Shown piece by piece: positions 1-5,177 of a DNA stretch of 5,177 bases. Origin of the DNA: Betaproteobacteria bacterium (GTDB taxonomy: Bacteria > Pseudomonadota > Gammaproteobacteria > Burkholderiales > SG8-41); NCBI GenBank assembly GCA_029883965.1, contig JAOUIN010000170.1, positions 1-5,177 of the forward strand, in the 5' to 3' direction. Every line of letters begins with the position of its first letter. The stretch's first letter is position 1. The notes below the pieces were generated by a model. The model saw only the letters and a list, made by a program, of their open reading frames with translations, was not told where the DNA came from and searched no databases. Position numbers and translations under genes: made by a program.

Positions 1-1
1 G

Positions 2-385
2 CGCATGGCGCAGGCCGGCATTGACGATCATGCGCATGTCAGCAGCTTCATCGACATGCATGACATCGGCGACATGCTGGTGCATGCCGGATTCGCCGAT
101 CCGGTGATAGACATGGAAACCTTTACACTGACCTACAGCGATGTGAAGGCGCTGATGCGTGACCTGAAGGCTATCGGCGCGCGAAACGCCGCGGAAGACC
201 GGCCGCGGGGGCTGTCGGGCAAGGCGTGGCTGCAGGCGGTCACGCGCAACTATGAGGCGTTGCGCCGTGATCGCATGCTTCCGGCGACCTATGAGGTGGT
301 GTACGGACACGCCTGGCGGCCGGCGCCGCGAGTGGGCCCGGGGGGGCGGCCGGTGATCGATATCAAACCGGCCGGGAGAATCTGA
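2..385 (+). CDS. bioC: Malonyl-ACP O-methyltransferase BioC, C-terminal part (5' partial)
   Basis: The reading frame is open from the first bases of the window, so the true start and the SAM-binding Rossmann motifs lie upstream and cannot be seen. About 127 C-terminal residues remain. They carry the BioC C-terminal pattern: a phenylalanine-aspartate-methionine-histidine-aspartate-isoleucine stretch, then an I-D-x-E-T-F-T-L-T-Y segment, then the S-D-V-x-A-L-M-R-D-L-K-A-I-G-A-R-N element typical of the family, and finally a T-Y-E-V-V-Y-G-H-A-W ending. Known role of the family: cytoplasmic SAM-dependent methylation of the free carboxyl of malonyl-ACP, which lets the fatty-acid synthesis enzymes build pimeloyl-ACP methyl ester for biotin. 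The stop codon is one base before the bioD ATG, consistent with an operon. The methionine at position 5 is internal rather than a start. The last 20 or so residues (after H-A-W) are Gly/Pro/Arg-rich and look like a variable tail. A general class I methyltransferase is possible, but the bioD neighbour makes BioC the strong choice. Confidence 0.88.
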   Translation, partial: RMAQAGIDDHAHVSSFIDMHDIGDMLVHAGFADPVIDMETFTLTYSDVKALMRDLKAIGARNAAEDRPRGLSGKAWLQAVTRNYEALRRDRMLPATYEVVYGHAWRPAPRVGPGGRPVIDIKPAGRI

Positions 386-386
386 G

Positions 387-1076
387 ATGTCTGCGCGCGG
401 CGTGTTCATCGCCGGAACCGATACGGGGGTCGGCAAGACGCTGGTGGCCTGCGCGCTGTTGCGGGGACTGGCGGCAACGGGACTGCGTGTCGTGGGCATG
501 AAGCCGGTGGCCGCCGGCGCGACGCGCCGGCGCGGCGCCTGGCATAACGAAGACGTCGCGCTGCTGCGTGCAGCGGGCAATGTCGACGCGCCGCAGGCAT
601 GGATAAATCCGTACTGTTTCGCGCCACCGGTGGCCCCTCATATTGCGGCGCGCGAGGCCGGCTCGACCATACGCATGACGCCCATTGCGCGTGGCTATGC
701 GCAACTGGCGCGCCGGGCCGATGTGGTTGTGGTTGAAGGTGTCGGTGGCCTGGTGGTGCCGCTGGGGCGCGCGTTCGATGCAGCCGATATCCCGGGACGG
801 CTGGGTTTGCCGGTGGTGCTGGTGGTGGGATTGCGCCTGGGTTGCCTGAATCACGCTTTGCTGACGGTCGAAGCGTTGCAGTTGCGCGGACTGCGGCTCG
901 CCGGCTGGATTGCCAATCGCATCGATCCTGATATGGCGCGCGCGACGCAGAATCTTCAGGAACTGCGTCGGCGGATCAAAGCACCCCTGTTTGGCGATGT
1001 GCGCCATGCACGAAATCCGCGCGCCGAACACGTCGCCCCGATGCTCGATATCAGTCGTTTAAATGCAGCCATTTAA
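387..1076 (+). CDS. bioD: ATP-dependent dethiobiotin synthetase BioD
   Basis: This 229-residue protein is of normal length for BioD. The enzyme is cytoplasmic and carboxylates 7,8-diaminopelargonate with CO2 and ATP to close the ureido ring of dethiobiotin, the substrate of BioB. Visible motifs are the P-loop G-T-D-T-G-V-G-K-T at residues 10-18, the G-M-K-P-V-A-A-G substrate/phosphate segment with Lys38, N-x-D at 54-56, the N-P-Y-x-F-x-x-P-x-x-P-H stretch at 74-85, the V-V-V-E-G-V-G-G segment with Glu117 (metal/ATP site), G-C-L-N-H-A-L-L-T at 152-160, and W-I-A-N-R-I-D with Asn177 in the nucleotide-base position. All are expected for an active enzyme. The ATG follows the bioC stop by one base, and a purine-rich GGGAGA lies 7 bases upstream of it. 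Translation is therefore probably coupled to bioC. The 3' end overlaps a possible terminator. No anomalies are seen. Confidence 0.96.
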   Translation: MSARGVFIAGTDTGVGKTLVACALLRGLAATGLRVVGMKPVAAGATRRRGAWHNEDVALLRAAGNVDAPQAWINPYCFAPPVAPHIAAREAGSTIRMTPIARGYAQLARRADVVVVEGVGGLVVPLGRAFDAADIPGRLGLPVVLVVGLRLGCLNHALLTVEALQLRGLRLAGWIANRIDPDMARATQNLQELRRRIKAPLFGDVRHARNPRAEHVAPMLDISRLNAAI

Positions 1077-1097
1077 GAGGGAAAACCGACTGTTTTT
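1052..1097 (+). terminator. Possible composite intrinsic terminator after bioD
   Basis: Seen directly: CAGTCG at 1052-1057 is the exact inverted complement of CGACTG at 1087-1092, and the second arm is followed at once by TTTTT (1093-1097). Inside it sits a second perfect inverted repeat, TTAAATG (1059-1065) and CATTTAA (1070-1076), with a CAGC loop. The inner arm contains the bioD stop codon. Inference: the outer stem plus T-run could terminate the biotin transcript before the oxidase operon. Weaknesses are that the outer stem is only 6 bp, about 10 bases on the 3' side between the two stems are unpaired, the inner stem is A/T-rich, and the T-run is short. It may only be a weak or partial terminator. 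Confidence 0.33.
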
Positions 1098-1111
1098 AAG
1101 GGGTATTTTTG

Positions 1112-1141
1112 TTGCGACGGTCCTGCCGGTTGTGCTAAAGT
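1112..1141 (+). promoter_or_regulatory. Candidate sigma70-type promoter for the DUF2244-cox operon
   Basis: A -35-like TTGCGA (1112-1117, 4 of 6 to TTGACA) is separated by 18 bases from TAAAGT (1136-1141, 4 of 6 to TATAAT). The -10 is preceded by the extended TGC (1133-1135). Transcription would then begin near 1148, giving a leader of about 24 bases before the GTG of the DUF2244 gene. The element sits in the only sizeable gap of the window and where a new functional unit begins, which supports it. No clear FNR-, ArcA- or RegA-type operator was recognised. The assignment is by eye and each hexamer is imperfect. Confidence 0.45.
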
Positions 1142-1171
1142 CCGCGCGTTTGCAAGGGATGGCCGGCGACG

Positions 1172-1660
1172 GTGACCAGAGAGGCCCAATTCGAGTCGAT
1201 TTTGGAGCATGACAGCGCCGGCTTTACGTACTTCAAGCGGTATGCCAGTTCTCTGGATTTGCGTTTGTTGTTGCTGGTCTTCGGTTCGCTGGCATTGCTT
1301 TCCATGGTGATTGCGACCGGATTTGCGGTCGCGGGGGCATGGTTGATACTGCCCTTTGCCGGAATTGAGATGTTCGCCCTGGGATCTGTTGCATGGCTGG
1401 TGTTGCGGCGTGCCGGTGATTTCGAGCGACTGGCGCTAAGAGGTGACCGCGTCCTGATCGAAATCAGGGAACGGGGGTTTTCGCAGCAATTTGAATTTAA
1501 CCGTTGCTGGGTGCGGCTGGTGTCAGGCGCAGCAGGGTCGGTGGCTTTGCGATCGCACGGCAGGGATGTTGAGATCGGACGGTTTTGCGATGAAGAAAGC
1601 CGGCAGGCGCTGGTGCAGGCGTTGCGTAGCCGGTTTGACGGGAATCGGATTTCGAACTAG
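1172..1660 (+). CDS. DUF2244 family two-helix membrane protein
   Basis: This is a 162-residue protein. A short polar N-terminus is followed by two hydrophobic segments (about residues 31-52 and 54-76) with only a short turn between them, forming a helical hairpin. A soluble C-terminal region of about 85 residues follows, probably cytoplasmic. The C-terminal part has the features I associate with DUF2244: a C-W-V-R element at 112-115, then L-R-S-H-G-R-D-V-E-I-G-R-F and an E-x-x-R-Q-A-L-V-Q-A-L-R helix. GTG is the only plausible start, because an in-frame TAA lies upstream at 1136-1138 and no in-frame ATG or TTG occurs between. The AAGGGA at 1154-1159 is 12 bases away, longer than ideal, so initiation may be weak. 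The gene is 32 bp before coxB and probably belongs to the oxidase operon. The molecular function is unknown. An accessory or assembly role for complex IV is only an inference from position. Confidence 0.8.
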   Translation: MTREAQFESILEHDSAGFTYFKRYASSLDLRLLLLVFGSLALLSMVIATGFAVAGAWLILPFAGIEMFALGSVAWLVLRRAGDFERLALRGDRVLIEIRERGFSQQFEFNRCWVRLVSGAAGSVALRSHGRDVEIGRFCDEESRQALVQALRSRFDGNRISN

Positions 1661-1692
1661 CGGATCAATCAGGCTTTAAGAGCGGGGGAAGA

Positions 1693-2832
1693 ATGGGCAT
1701 CAAGGGAATCTGGAAATGGGCCGTTGCGGGAGCGTTGTATTTTTGGTCGCTCGCAGCATGGGCTGAGTACAAGCTGAATCTGCAGACACCGCAGACGCTG
1801 CTGGGCGAAAAAATCTACGACCTGCACACCATTATCACGGTTATCTGTTTCGTCATCTTTATTGGTGTATTCGGTTTCATGTTCTATGCGGTGTTCAAGC
1901 ACCGCAAGTCGGTGGGACACAAGGCAGCACAGTTTCACGAGAACATCGTGGTAGAAGTCGCCTGGACACTGATACCCGCCGCGATTCTGGTTGCGATGGC
2001 GGTGCCGGCGACCGGTACGCTGATTGCGATGCGCGACACCTCCGAACCCGATCTGACGATCAAGGCCACGGGTTATCAGTGGAAATGGGGCTACGATTAT
2101 CTGAAAGGCGAAGGCGAAGGCATCAGTTTTTACAGCACGCTGTCGACACCGCGGGCTCAGATTGATGGCCGGGATGTTGCCGGCCGCAATGCCAATCCGA
2201 ATTACCTGCTCGAAGTCGATAACCACGTCGTTGTGCCTGTTGGCAAAAAGGTGCGCGTTCTGACGACTGCGGCTGATGTGCTGCATGCCTGGTATGTGCC
2301 GGCGCTGGCGGTAAAACAGGACGCCGTGCCCGGTTTCATACGCGACACCTGGTTCAAGGCCGAGAAGGCAGGCATCTACCGCGGCCAGTGCGCCGAACTT
2401 TGCGGCAAGGACCATGGTTTCATGCCCATCGTTGTCGAAGTCATGGAGCAGGCCCAATACACCGCCTGGGCCAGTGCGCAGCAGAAGAAAGTGGCTGCTG
2501 CCAAAGTTGATCCCAACAAGACCTGGACGCCGGAAGAGTTGAAGGCACACGGCGAGAAAGTCTATGCACAGAACTGCGTGGCCTGCCATCAGGCGACCGG
2601 CATGGGCGTTCCGGGCGCGTTCCCGGCACTGTCCGGCTCCAAGGTGGTCAACGGCCCGGCAGCTGACCAGATCAAGCTGGTGCTGAACGGCAAGCAGGGC
2701 ACGGCGATGAATGCTTTCAAACACCTGTCGGATGCCGATCTTGCCGGCGTGATTACCTATACCCGCAACAGCTGGAACAACAAGGTCGGCGACGCAACGA
2801 CCCCGGCTGACATCAAAGCTGCACGGAACTAA
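1693..2832 (+). CDS. coxB: Cytochrome c oxidase subunit II with fused cytochrome c domain
   Basis: CoxB accepts electrons from a c-type cytochrome and passes them to CoxA through the binuclear CuA centre on the periplasmic side of the inner membrane. This 379-residue protein shows, in order, a signal peptide (residues 1-24, cleavage likely after A-W-A), two membrane helices (about 44-67 and 88-111), the aromatic G-Y-Q-W-K-W-G-Y-D-Y segment (127-136) and the CuA cupredoxin domain. CuA ligands are His198, Cys233, Cys237, His241 and Met244, with Glu235 supplying a backbone carbonyl, all inside the classic C-A-E-L-C-G-K-D-H-G-F-M motif. An Ala/Lys-rich linker (about 262-275) leads to a class I cytochrome c domain with the C-V-A-C-H heme motif (295-299) and Met338 as the likely distal ligand. 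The fused heme domain explains the length; CoxB without it is about 250-300 residues. The ATG has a strong GGGGGAAG purine run just upstream. The gene is followed after 22 bp by coxA. Confidence 0.97.
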   Translation: MGIKGIWKWAVAGALYFWSLAAWAEYKLNLQTPQTLLGEKIYDLHTIITVICFVIFIGVFGFMFYAVFKHRKSVGHKAAQFHENIVVEVAWTLIPAAILVAMAVPATGTLIAMRDTSEPDLTIKATGYQWKWGYDYLKGEGEGISFYSTLSTPRAQIDGRDVAGRNANPNYLLEVDNHVVVPVGKKVRVLTTAADVLHAWYVPALAVKQDAVPGFIRDTWFKAEKAGIYRGQCAELCGKDHGFMPIVVEVMEQAQYTAWASAQQKKVAAAKVDPNKTWTPEELKAHGEKVYAQNCVACHQATGMGVPGAFPALSGSKVVNGPAADQIKLVLNGKQGTAMNAFKHLSDADLAGVITYTRNSWNNKVGDATTPADIKAARN

Positions 2833-2842
2833 TACAGGCTTC

Positions 2843-2847
2843 AGGAG
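2843..2847 (+). promoter_or_regulatory. Ribosome binding site of coxA
   Basis: AGGAG lies 7 bases upstream of the coxA ATG at 2855, in the 22-bp coxB-coxA gap. It is the best match to the Shine-Dalgarno consensus in the window. It supports this start, which keeps the histidine-rich N-terminus in the protein, and strong translation of the catalytic subunit. Confidence 0.8.
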
Positions 2848-2854
2848 AACCGCA

Positions 2855-4450
2855 ATGGAAGCAGCACACGCACATACCCCCGGTTACGGCCACGACGATC
2901 ACGACGCGCACAAGCCATCCGGCATCAAGCGCTGGGTAATGTCGACCAATCACAAGGACATCGGCACGATGTACCTGTGGTTCAGTTTCTCGATGTTCCT
3001 GGTTGGCGGCGTCATGGCCCTGATCATCCGTTCGGAATTGTTCCAGCCGGGCCTGCAGATCGTGCAGCCGGACTTTTTCAATTCCATGATCACCTACCAT
3101 GGCCTGATCATGGTGTTCGGCGCGATCATGCCGGCGTTCGTGGGTTTCGCAAACTGGTTGATCCCGATGCAGGTTGGTGCGCCGGACATGGCGTTTCCGC
3201 GGATGAACAACCTGTCGTTCTGGCTGTTGCCGCCGGCAGCGCTGCTGCTGATCGTGGCGCAGTTCATGCCGGGCGGTGGCGCCGGTGTCGGCTGGACGCT
3301 GTATGCGCCGTTGTCGACGCAGGCCGGGCCGGCGATGGATCTGACGATTTTTGCAATTCACATACTCGGCATGTCGTCCATCATGGGGTCGATCAATATC
3401 ATTACCACGATCCTCAACATGCGCGCGCCGGGGATGACGCTGATGAAAATGCCGCTGTTTTGCTGGACCTGGCTGATTACCGCGTATTTGCTGGTTGCGG
3501 TAATGCCGGTGCTGGCCGGCGCGGTGACGATGACGCTGACCGACCGCCATTTCGGCACCCACTTTTTCAATGCGGCAGGCGGCGGCGACCCGGTGCTGTA
3601 TCAGCACATATTCTGGTTTTTCGGCCATCCCGAGGTGTACATCATCGCGATTCCGGCCTTCGGCGTGGTGTCGCAGGTGATCCCGGCGTTTTCCCGCAAG
3701 CCGCTGTTTGGCTACGCGTCGATGGTCTACGCCACGGCATCGATTGCCATTCTGTCGTTCATGGTATGGGCGCATCACATGTATACCGCCGGCATGCCGG
3801 TTGAAGCCCAGCTCTACTTCATGTATGCGACGGTGCTGATCGCGGTGCCAACAGGCGTCAAGGTATTCAACTGGGTCGCGACCATGTGGCGTGGGTCGCT
3901 GACATTTGAAACCCCGATGCTGTTCGCGCTGGGATTTTTGTTTCTGTTTACGCTGGGCGGGTTTACCGGGCTGGTGCTTTCCATCGTGCCGGTCGATGTC
4001 CAGTTGCACGATACGTATTACGTGGTGGCGCATTTCCATTACGTGATGGTCGCGGGCGCCCTGTTCTCCGCTTTTGCCGGCATTTATTTCTGGCTGCCGA
4101 AGTGGACCGGCAGGATGTACAACGAGACGCTGGGCAAGTGGCATTTCTGGCTGTCGCTGATTTTCTTCAACGTCACGTTCTTCGTGCAGCACTTCCTGGG
4201 ACTGGCCGGCATGCCGCGCCGCATCCCGGACTACGCGCTGCAGTTTGCGGAGTTCAACGCAATCTCGTCGATTGGCGCCTGGGGATTCGGTCTGGCGCAG
4301 TTGCTGTTCCTCTATATCGTCATCAAGACCATCACCAGCGGCGAGAAGGCACCCGAGAAACCATGGGAAGGCGCGGACAGCCTGGAGTGGACGCACCTGC
4401 CGACGCCGGCGCCGTGGCACAGTTTTGAAACACCGCCGGTGGTGAAGTAA
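2855..4450 (+). CDS. coxA: Cytochrome c oxidase subunit I (aa3 type, A1 family)
   Basis: CoxA is the catalytic, proton-pumping inner-membrane subunit that reduces O2 to water. The length of 531 residues and about 12 hydrophobic segments are standard. Low-spin heme a ligands are His82 (in T-Y-H-G-L-I-M-V-F) and His395. The heme a3 ligand is His393 (V-A-H-F-H-Y-V). CuB ligands are His258, His307 and His308. Tyr262, which forms the His-Tyr cross-link, is in G-H-P-E-V-Y. D-channel residues Asn100, Asp111 and Asn118 and the gate residue Glu260 are present, as are K-channel Lys336 and Thr333. This places the enzyme in the A1 family of heme-copper oxidases and predicts normal pumping. Heme a rather than heme o is inferred from the CuA-bearing partner CoxB. 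The cytoplasmic N-terminus has five histidines in the first 19 residues. The stop is 2 bp before the tiny assembly-protein ORF. Confidence 0.98.
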   Translation: MEAAHAHTPGYGHDDHDAHKPSGIKRWVMSTNHKDIGTMYLWFSFSMFLVGGVMALIIRSELFQPGLQIVQPDFFNSMITYHGLIMVFGAIMPAFVGFANWLIPMQVGAPDMAFPRMNNLSFWLLPPAALLLIVAQFMPGGGAGVGWTLYAPLSTQAGPAMDLTIFAIHILGMSSIMGSINIITTILNMRAPGMTLMKMPLFCWTWLITAYLLVAVMPVLAGAVTMTLTDRHFGTHFFNAAGGGDPVLYQHIFWFFGHPEVYIIAIPAFGVVSQVIPAFSRKPLFGYASMVYATASIAILSFMVWAHHMYTAGMPVEAQLYFMYATVLIAVPTGVKVFNWVATMWRGSLTFETPMLFALGFLFLFTLGGFTGLVLSIVPVDVQLHDTYYVVAHFHYVMVAGALFSAFAGIYFWLPKWTGRMYNETLGKWHFWLSLIFFNVTFFVQHFLGLAGMPRRIPDYALQFAEFNAISSIGAWGFGLAQLLFLYIVIKTITSGEKAPEKPWEGADSLEWTHLPTPAPWHSFETPPVVK

Positions 4451-4452
4451 CC

Positions 4453-4566
4453 GTGGTGCAGACTGAAGTCAAACGCAGCAACCGTCGCACGGCCGTCGTG
4501 CTGTGGCTGATCGTGGCTGCGTTTTTCTTCGGCGTGATGGTCAAGTATTACCTGCTGGCCCGATGA
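4453..4566 (+). CDS. Putative cytochrome oxidase small assembly protein (37 aa)
   Basis: A short frame starting with GTG, only 2 bp after the coxA stop, encodes 37 residues: a basic N-terminus (Lys7, Arg8, Arg11, Arg12), one membrane helix at about 14-35, and a K-Y-Y-L-L-A-R end. The positive-inside rule suggests a cytoplasmic N-terminus. Its stop codon overlaps the ctaG ATG (ATGA). Size, single helix, R-R-T-A start of the helix and place between coxA and ctaG match the small assembly proteins annotated in betaproteobacterial cox operons. Those proteins are named mostly from context, and the mechanism is not known to me. A second GTG directly follows (4456) and would give 36 residues. The upstream GGTGAAG is a weak ribosome site, so translation may be coupled to coxA termination. 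Chance ORF is the alternative, but the hydrophobic/basic layout and exact ATGA junction argue against it. Confidence 0.75.
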   Translation: MVQTEVKRSNRRTAVVLWLIVAAFFFGVMVKYYLLAR

Positions 4567-5117
4567 AAAACGAGCGCGCCAATCGCCGGATGATGACCAG
4601 GCTGTCGATTTTCGCGGTGGCGATGTTCGGTTTCGGTTTTGCACTGGTGCCGTTCTACGAAAAGATCTGCGAAGTCACCGGCATCAACAATCTGATCAAA
4701 CCGGCAGCCGAGGTGGTGAATACCCAGGTCGACAAATCGCGCTGGGTCACAATGGAGTTCGATGCCAACGCGCATGGCCTGGATTGGGACTTCAAGCCGG
4801 TGCAGCGCAGCGTGCGGGTGCACCCGGGGGAAATGATCCAGGTCGAGTTTGATGTGCGGAATAACGGCTCGACCGCAATTGTCGGCCAGGCCATTCCGAG
4901 TTACGGTCCCAAGCATGCAGCGCCGTACGTTAAGAAAATGGAGTGCTTTTGCTTCAAGCAGCAGCCGTTGCAGGTGGGCGAGGGCAAGCGCATGCCGGTG
5001 CAGTTTATCCTCGACTCGACGCTACCGGCCGATGTCAACACGATCACGCTGTCGTACACGTTTTTTGAAGTGAAGGGTGCGCCAGTTGCTCAGGCAAAAA
5101 GCGGCGGTAAAGGATAG
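4563..5117 (+). CDS. ctaG: Cytochrome c oxidase assembly protein CtaG/Cox11 (CuB copper chaperone)
   Basis: Cox11/CtaG proteins are membrane-anchored periplasmic copper(I) chaperones needed to form the CuB centre of CoxA. The protein has 184 residues, normal for the family. It has a short basic cytoplasmic N-terminus, one membrane helix (about 13-32), then V-P-F-Y-E-K-I-C-E-V-T-G with the conserved Cys36, and an immunoglobulin-like beta domain. The copper-binding C-F-C-F motif is at 128-131 (Cys128, Cys130), preceded by the typical A-I-P-S and K-K-M-E residues and followed by the M-P-V-Q-F-x-L-D segment and a T-I-T-L-S-Y-T-F-F strand. The ATG at 4563 was chosen over a GTG at 4503 because the upstream 20 residues are charged and unlike the family, and because this ATG forms a 4-bp ATGA overlap with the preceding small gene. 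No good Shine-Dalgarno sequence precedes it, so reinitiation after the small ORF is likely. Confidence 0.95.
   Translation: MKNERANRRMMTRLSIFAVAMFGFGFALVPFYEKICEVTGINNLIKPAAEVVNTQVDKSRWVTMEFDANAHGLDWDFKPVQRSVRVHPGEMIQVEFDVRNNGSTAIVGQAIPSYGPKHAAPYVKKMECFCFKQQPLQVGEGKRMPVQFILDSTLPADVNTITLSYTFFEVKGAPVAQAKSGGKG
5109..5114 (+). promoter_or_regulatory. Ribosome binding site deciding the start of the last gene
   Basis: AAAGGA lies inside the last codons of ctaG, 5 bases before the ATG at 5120. The in-frame ATG at 5132 has no comparable site at a suitable distance, so this element favours the upstream start. Confidence 0.6.
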
Positions 5118-5119
5118 TG

Positions 5120-5177
5120 ATGGGTGTAGGCATGGCCGAAGAACGACAAAAGGCCACGTTGTTCCAGGTGTTGCGCA
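5120..5177 (+). CDS. DUF2970-like small membrane protein, N-terminal fragment (3' partial)
   Basis: The frame opens 2 bp after the ctaG stop and runs off the window end after 19 codons. The visible protein begins M-G-V-G-M and continues A-E-E-R-Q-K-A-T-L-F-Q-V-L-R. A polar start followed by K-A-x-x-x-Q-V-L resembles the beginning of DUF2970 proteins, small one-helix proteins often found between ctaG and coxC in betaproteobacterial oxidase operons. The membrane helix expected in that family is not in the window, so the assignment rests on a few residues and gene order. Function is unknown. A second in-frame ATG is at 5132, but the AAAGGA site supports 5120. Confidence 0.55.
   Translation, partial: MGVGMAEERQKATLFQVLR

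Noticed and set aside
340..346. Run of seven G residues near the end of bioC, possible frameshift
   Set aside because: The frame through it ends one base before the bioD ATG, as expected for an intact operon junction. The upstream H-A-W ending is in frame and the tail beyond is naturally variable.
363..1031. Minus-strand open frame opposite bioD (222 codons)
   Set aside because: Its composition is Arg/His/Gln-rich and low in complexity, and it is fully covered by a well-supported bioD.
1159..1212. 17-codon ATG frame overlapping the start of the DUF2244 gene, possible leader peptide
   Set aside because: Its ATG abuts the AAGGGA site with no usable spacing, and the peptide has no regulatory codon runs or attenuator hairpin.
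1669..2724. Minus-strand open frame opposite coxB (351 codons)
   Set aside because: It lies entirely antisense to a clear coxB, has no recognisable family features, and is a by-product of codon bias.
2813..4420. Long minus-strand open frame opposite coxA (535 codons)
   Set aside because: The product is extremely rich in Arg, His and Gln with no hydrophobic or domain pattern, as expected from the antisense of a G/C-biased membrane-protein gene. coxA on the + strand has every catalytic residue.
1..5177. Search by eye for tRNA, CRISPR repeats, insertion sequences, riboswitches and attachment sites
   Set aside because: No repeat arrays, terminal inverted repeats, cloverleaf patterns or transposase fragments were seen. 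The window is almost fully occupied by housekeeping genes, with no gene-free stretch over 100 bases.

Overview
The window (roughly 60% G+C by eye) looks like chromosome from a betaproteobacterium. It joins the 3' end of a biotin-synthesis operon to the 5' part of an aa3-type cytochrome c oxidase (complex IV) operon. The betaproteobacterial assignment is inferred from three things: a CoxB with a fused C-terminal cytochrome c domain; the order DUF2244 - coxB - coxA - tiny assembly protein - ctaG - DUF2970-like gene; and a bioC-bioD pair with a BioC ending in the YGHAW-type tail. The order (Nitrosomonadales, Burkholderiales or similar) cannot be fixed from this sequence alone. All genes are on the + strand and nothing indicates recent horizontal transfer.

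Region 1 (1-1076) holds the C-terminal third or so of BioC (malonyl-ACP O-methyltransferase, 5' end outside the window) and a complete bioD (dethiobiotin synthetase), one base apart. BioC starts pimeloyl-ACP synthesis by masking malonyl-ACP as a methyl ester. BioD closes the ureido ring in the next-to-last step of biotin synthesis.

Region 2 (1077-1171) is a short, more A/T-rich gap and the regulatory boundary between the two units. A composite inverted repeat followed by five T residues overlaps the bioD stop codon and may be a terminator. An extended -10 promoter candidate lies just before the next gene.

Region 3 (1172-5177) is the oxidase operon. It contains a DUF2244 membrane protein (GTG start), coxB (CuA subunit with a fused c-type heme domain), coxA (catalytic heme a / heme a3-CuB subunit with all ligand and proton-channel residues present), a 37-residue single-helix protein resembling the cytochrome oxidase small assembly protein, ctaG/cox11 (CuB copper chaperone, CFCF motif), and the first 19 codons of a small DUF2970-like protein cut by the window end. 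Spacing is tight (2 bp, a 4-bp ATGA overlap, 2 bp), which implies co-transcription and translational coupling of catalytic subunits with assembly factors. coxC and further assembly genes would be expected just downstream.

The parts visible here are well-known systems. I found no convincing new biological system. The points most worth checking are the tiny ORF that coordinate-based callers miss, the true ctaG start, the boundary element after bioD, and the poorly understood DUF2244 gene at the head of the operon.
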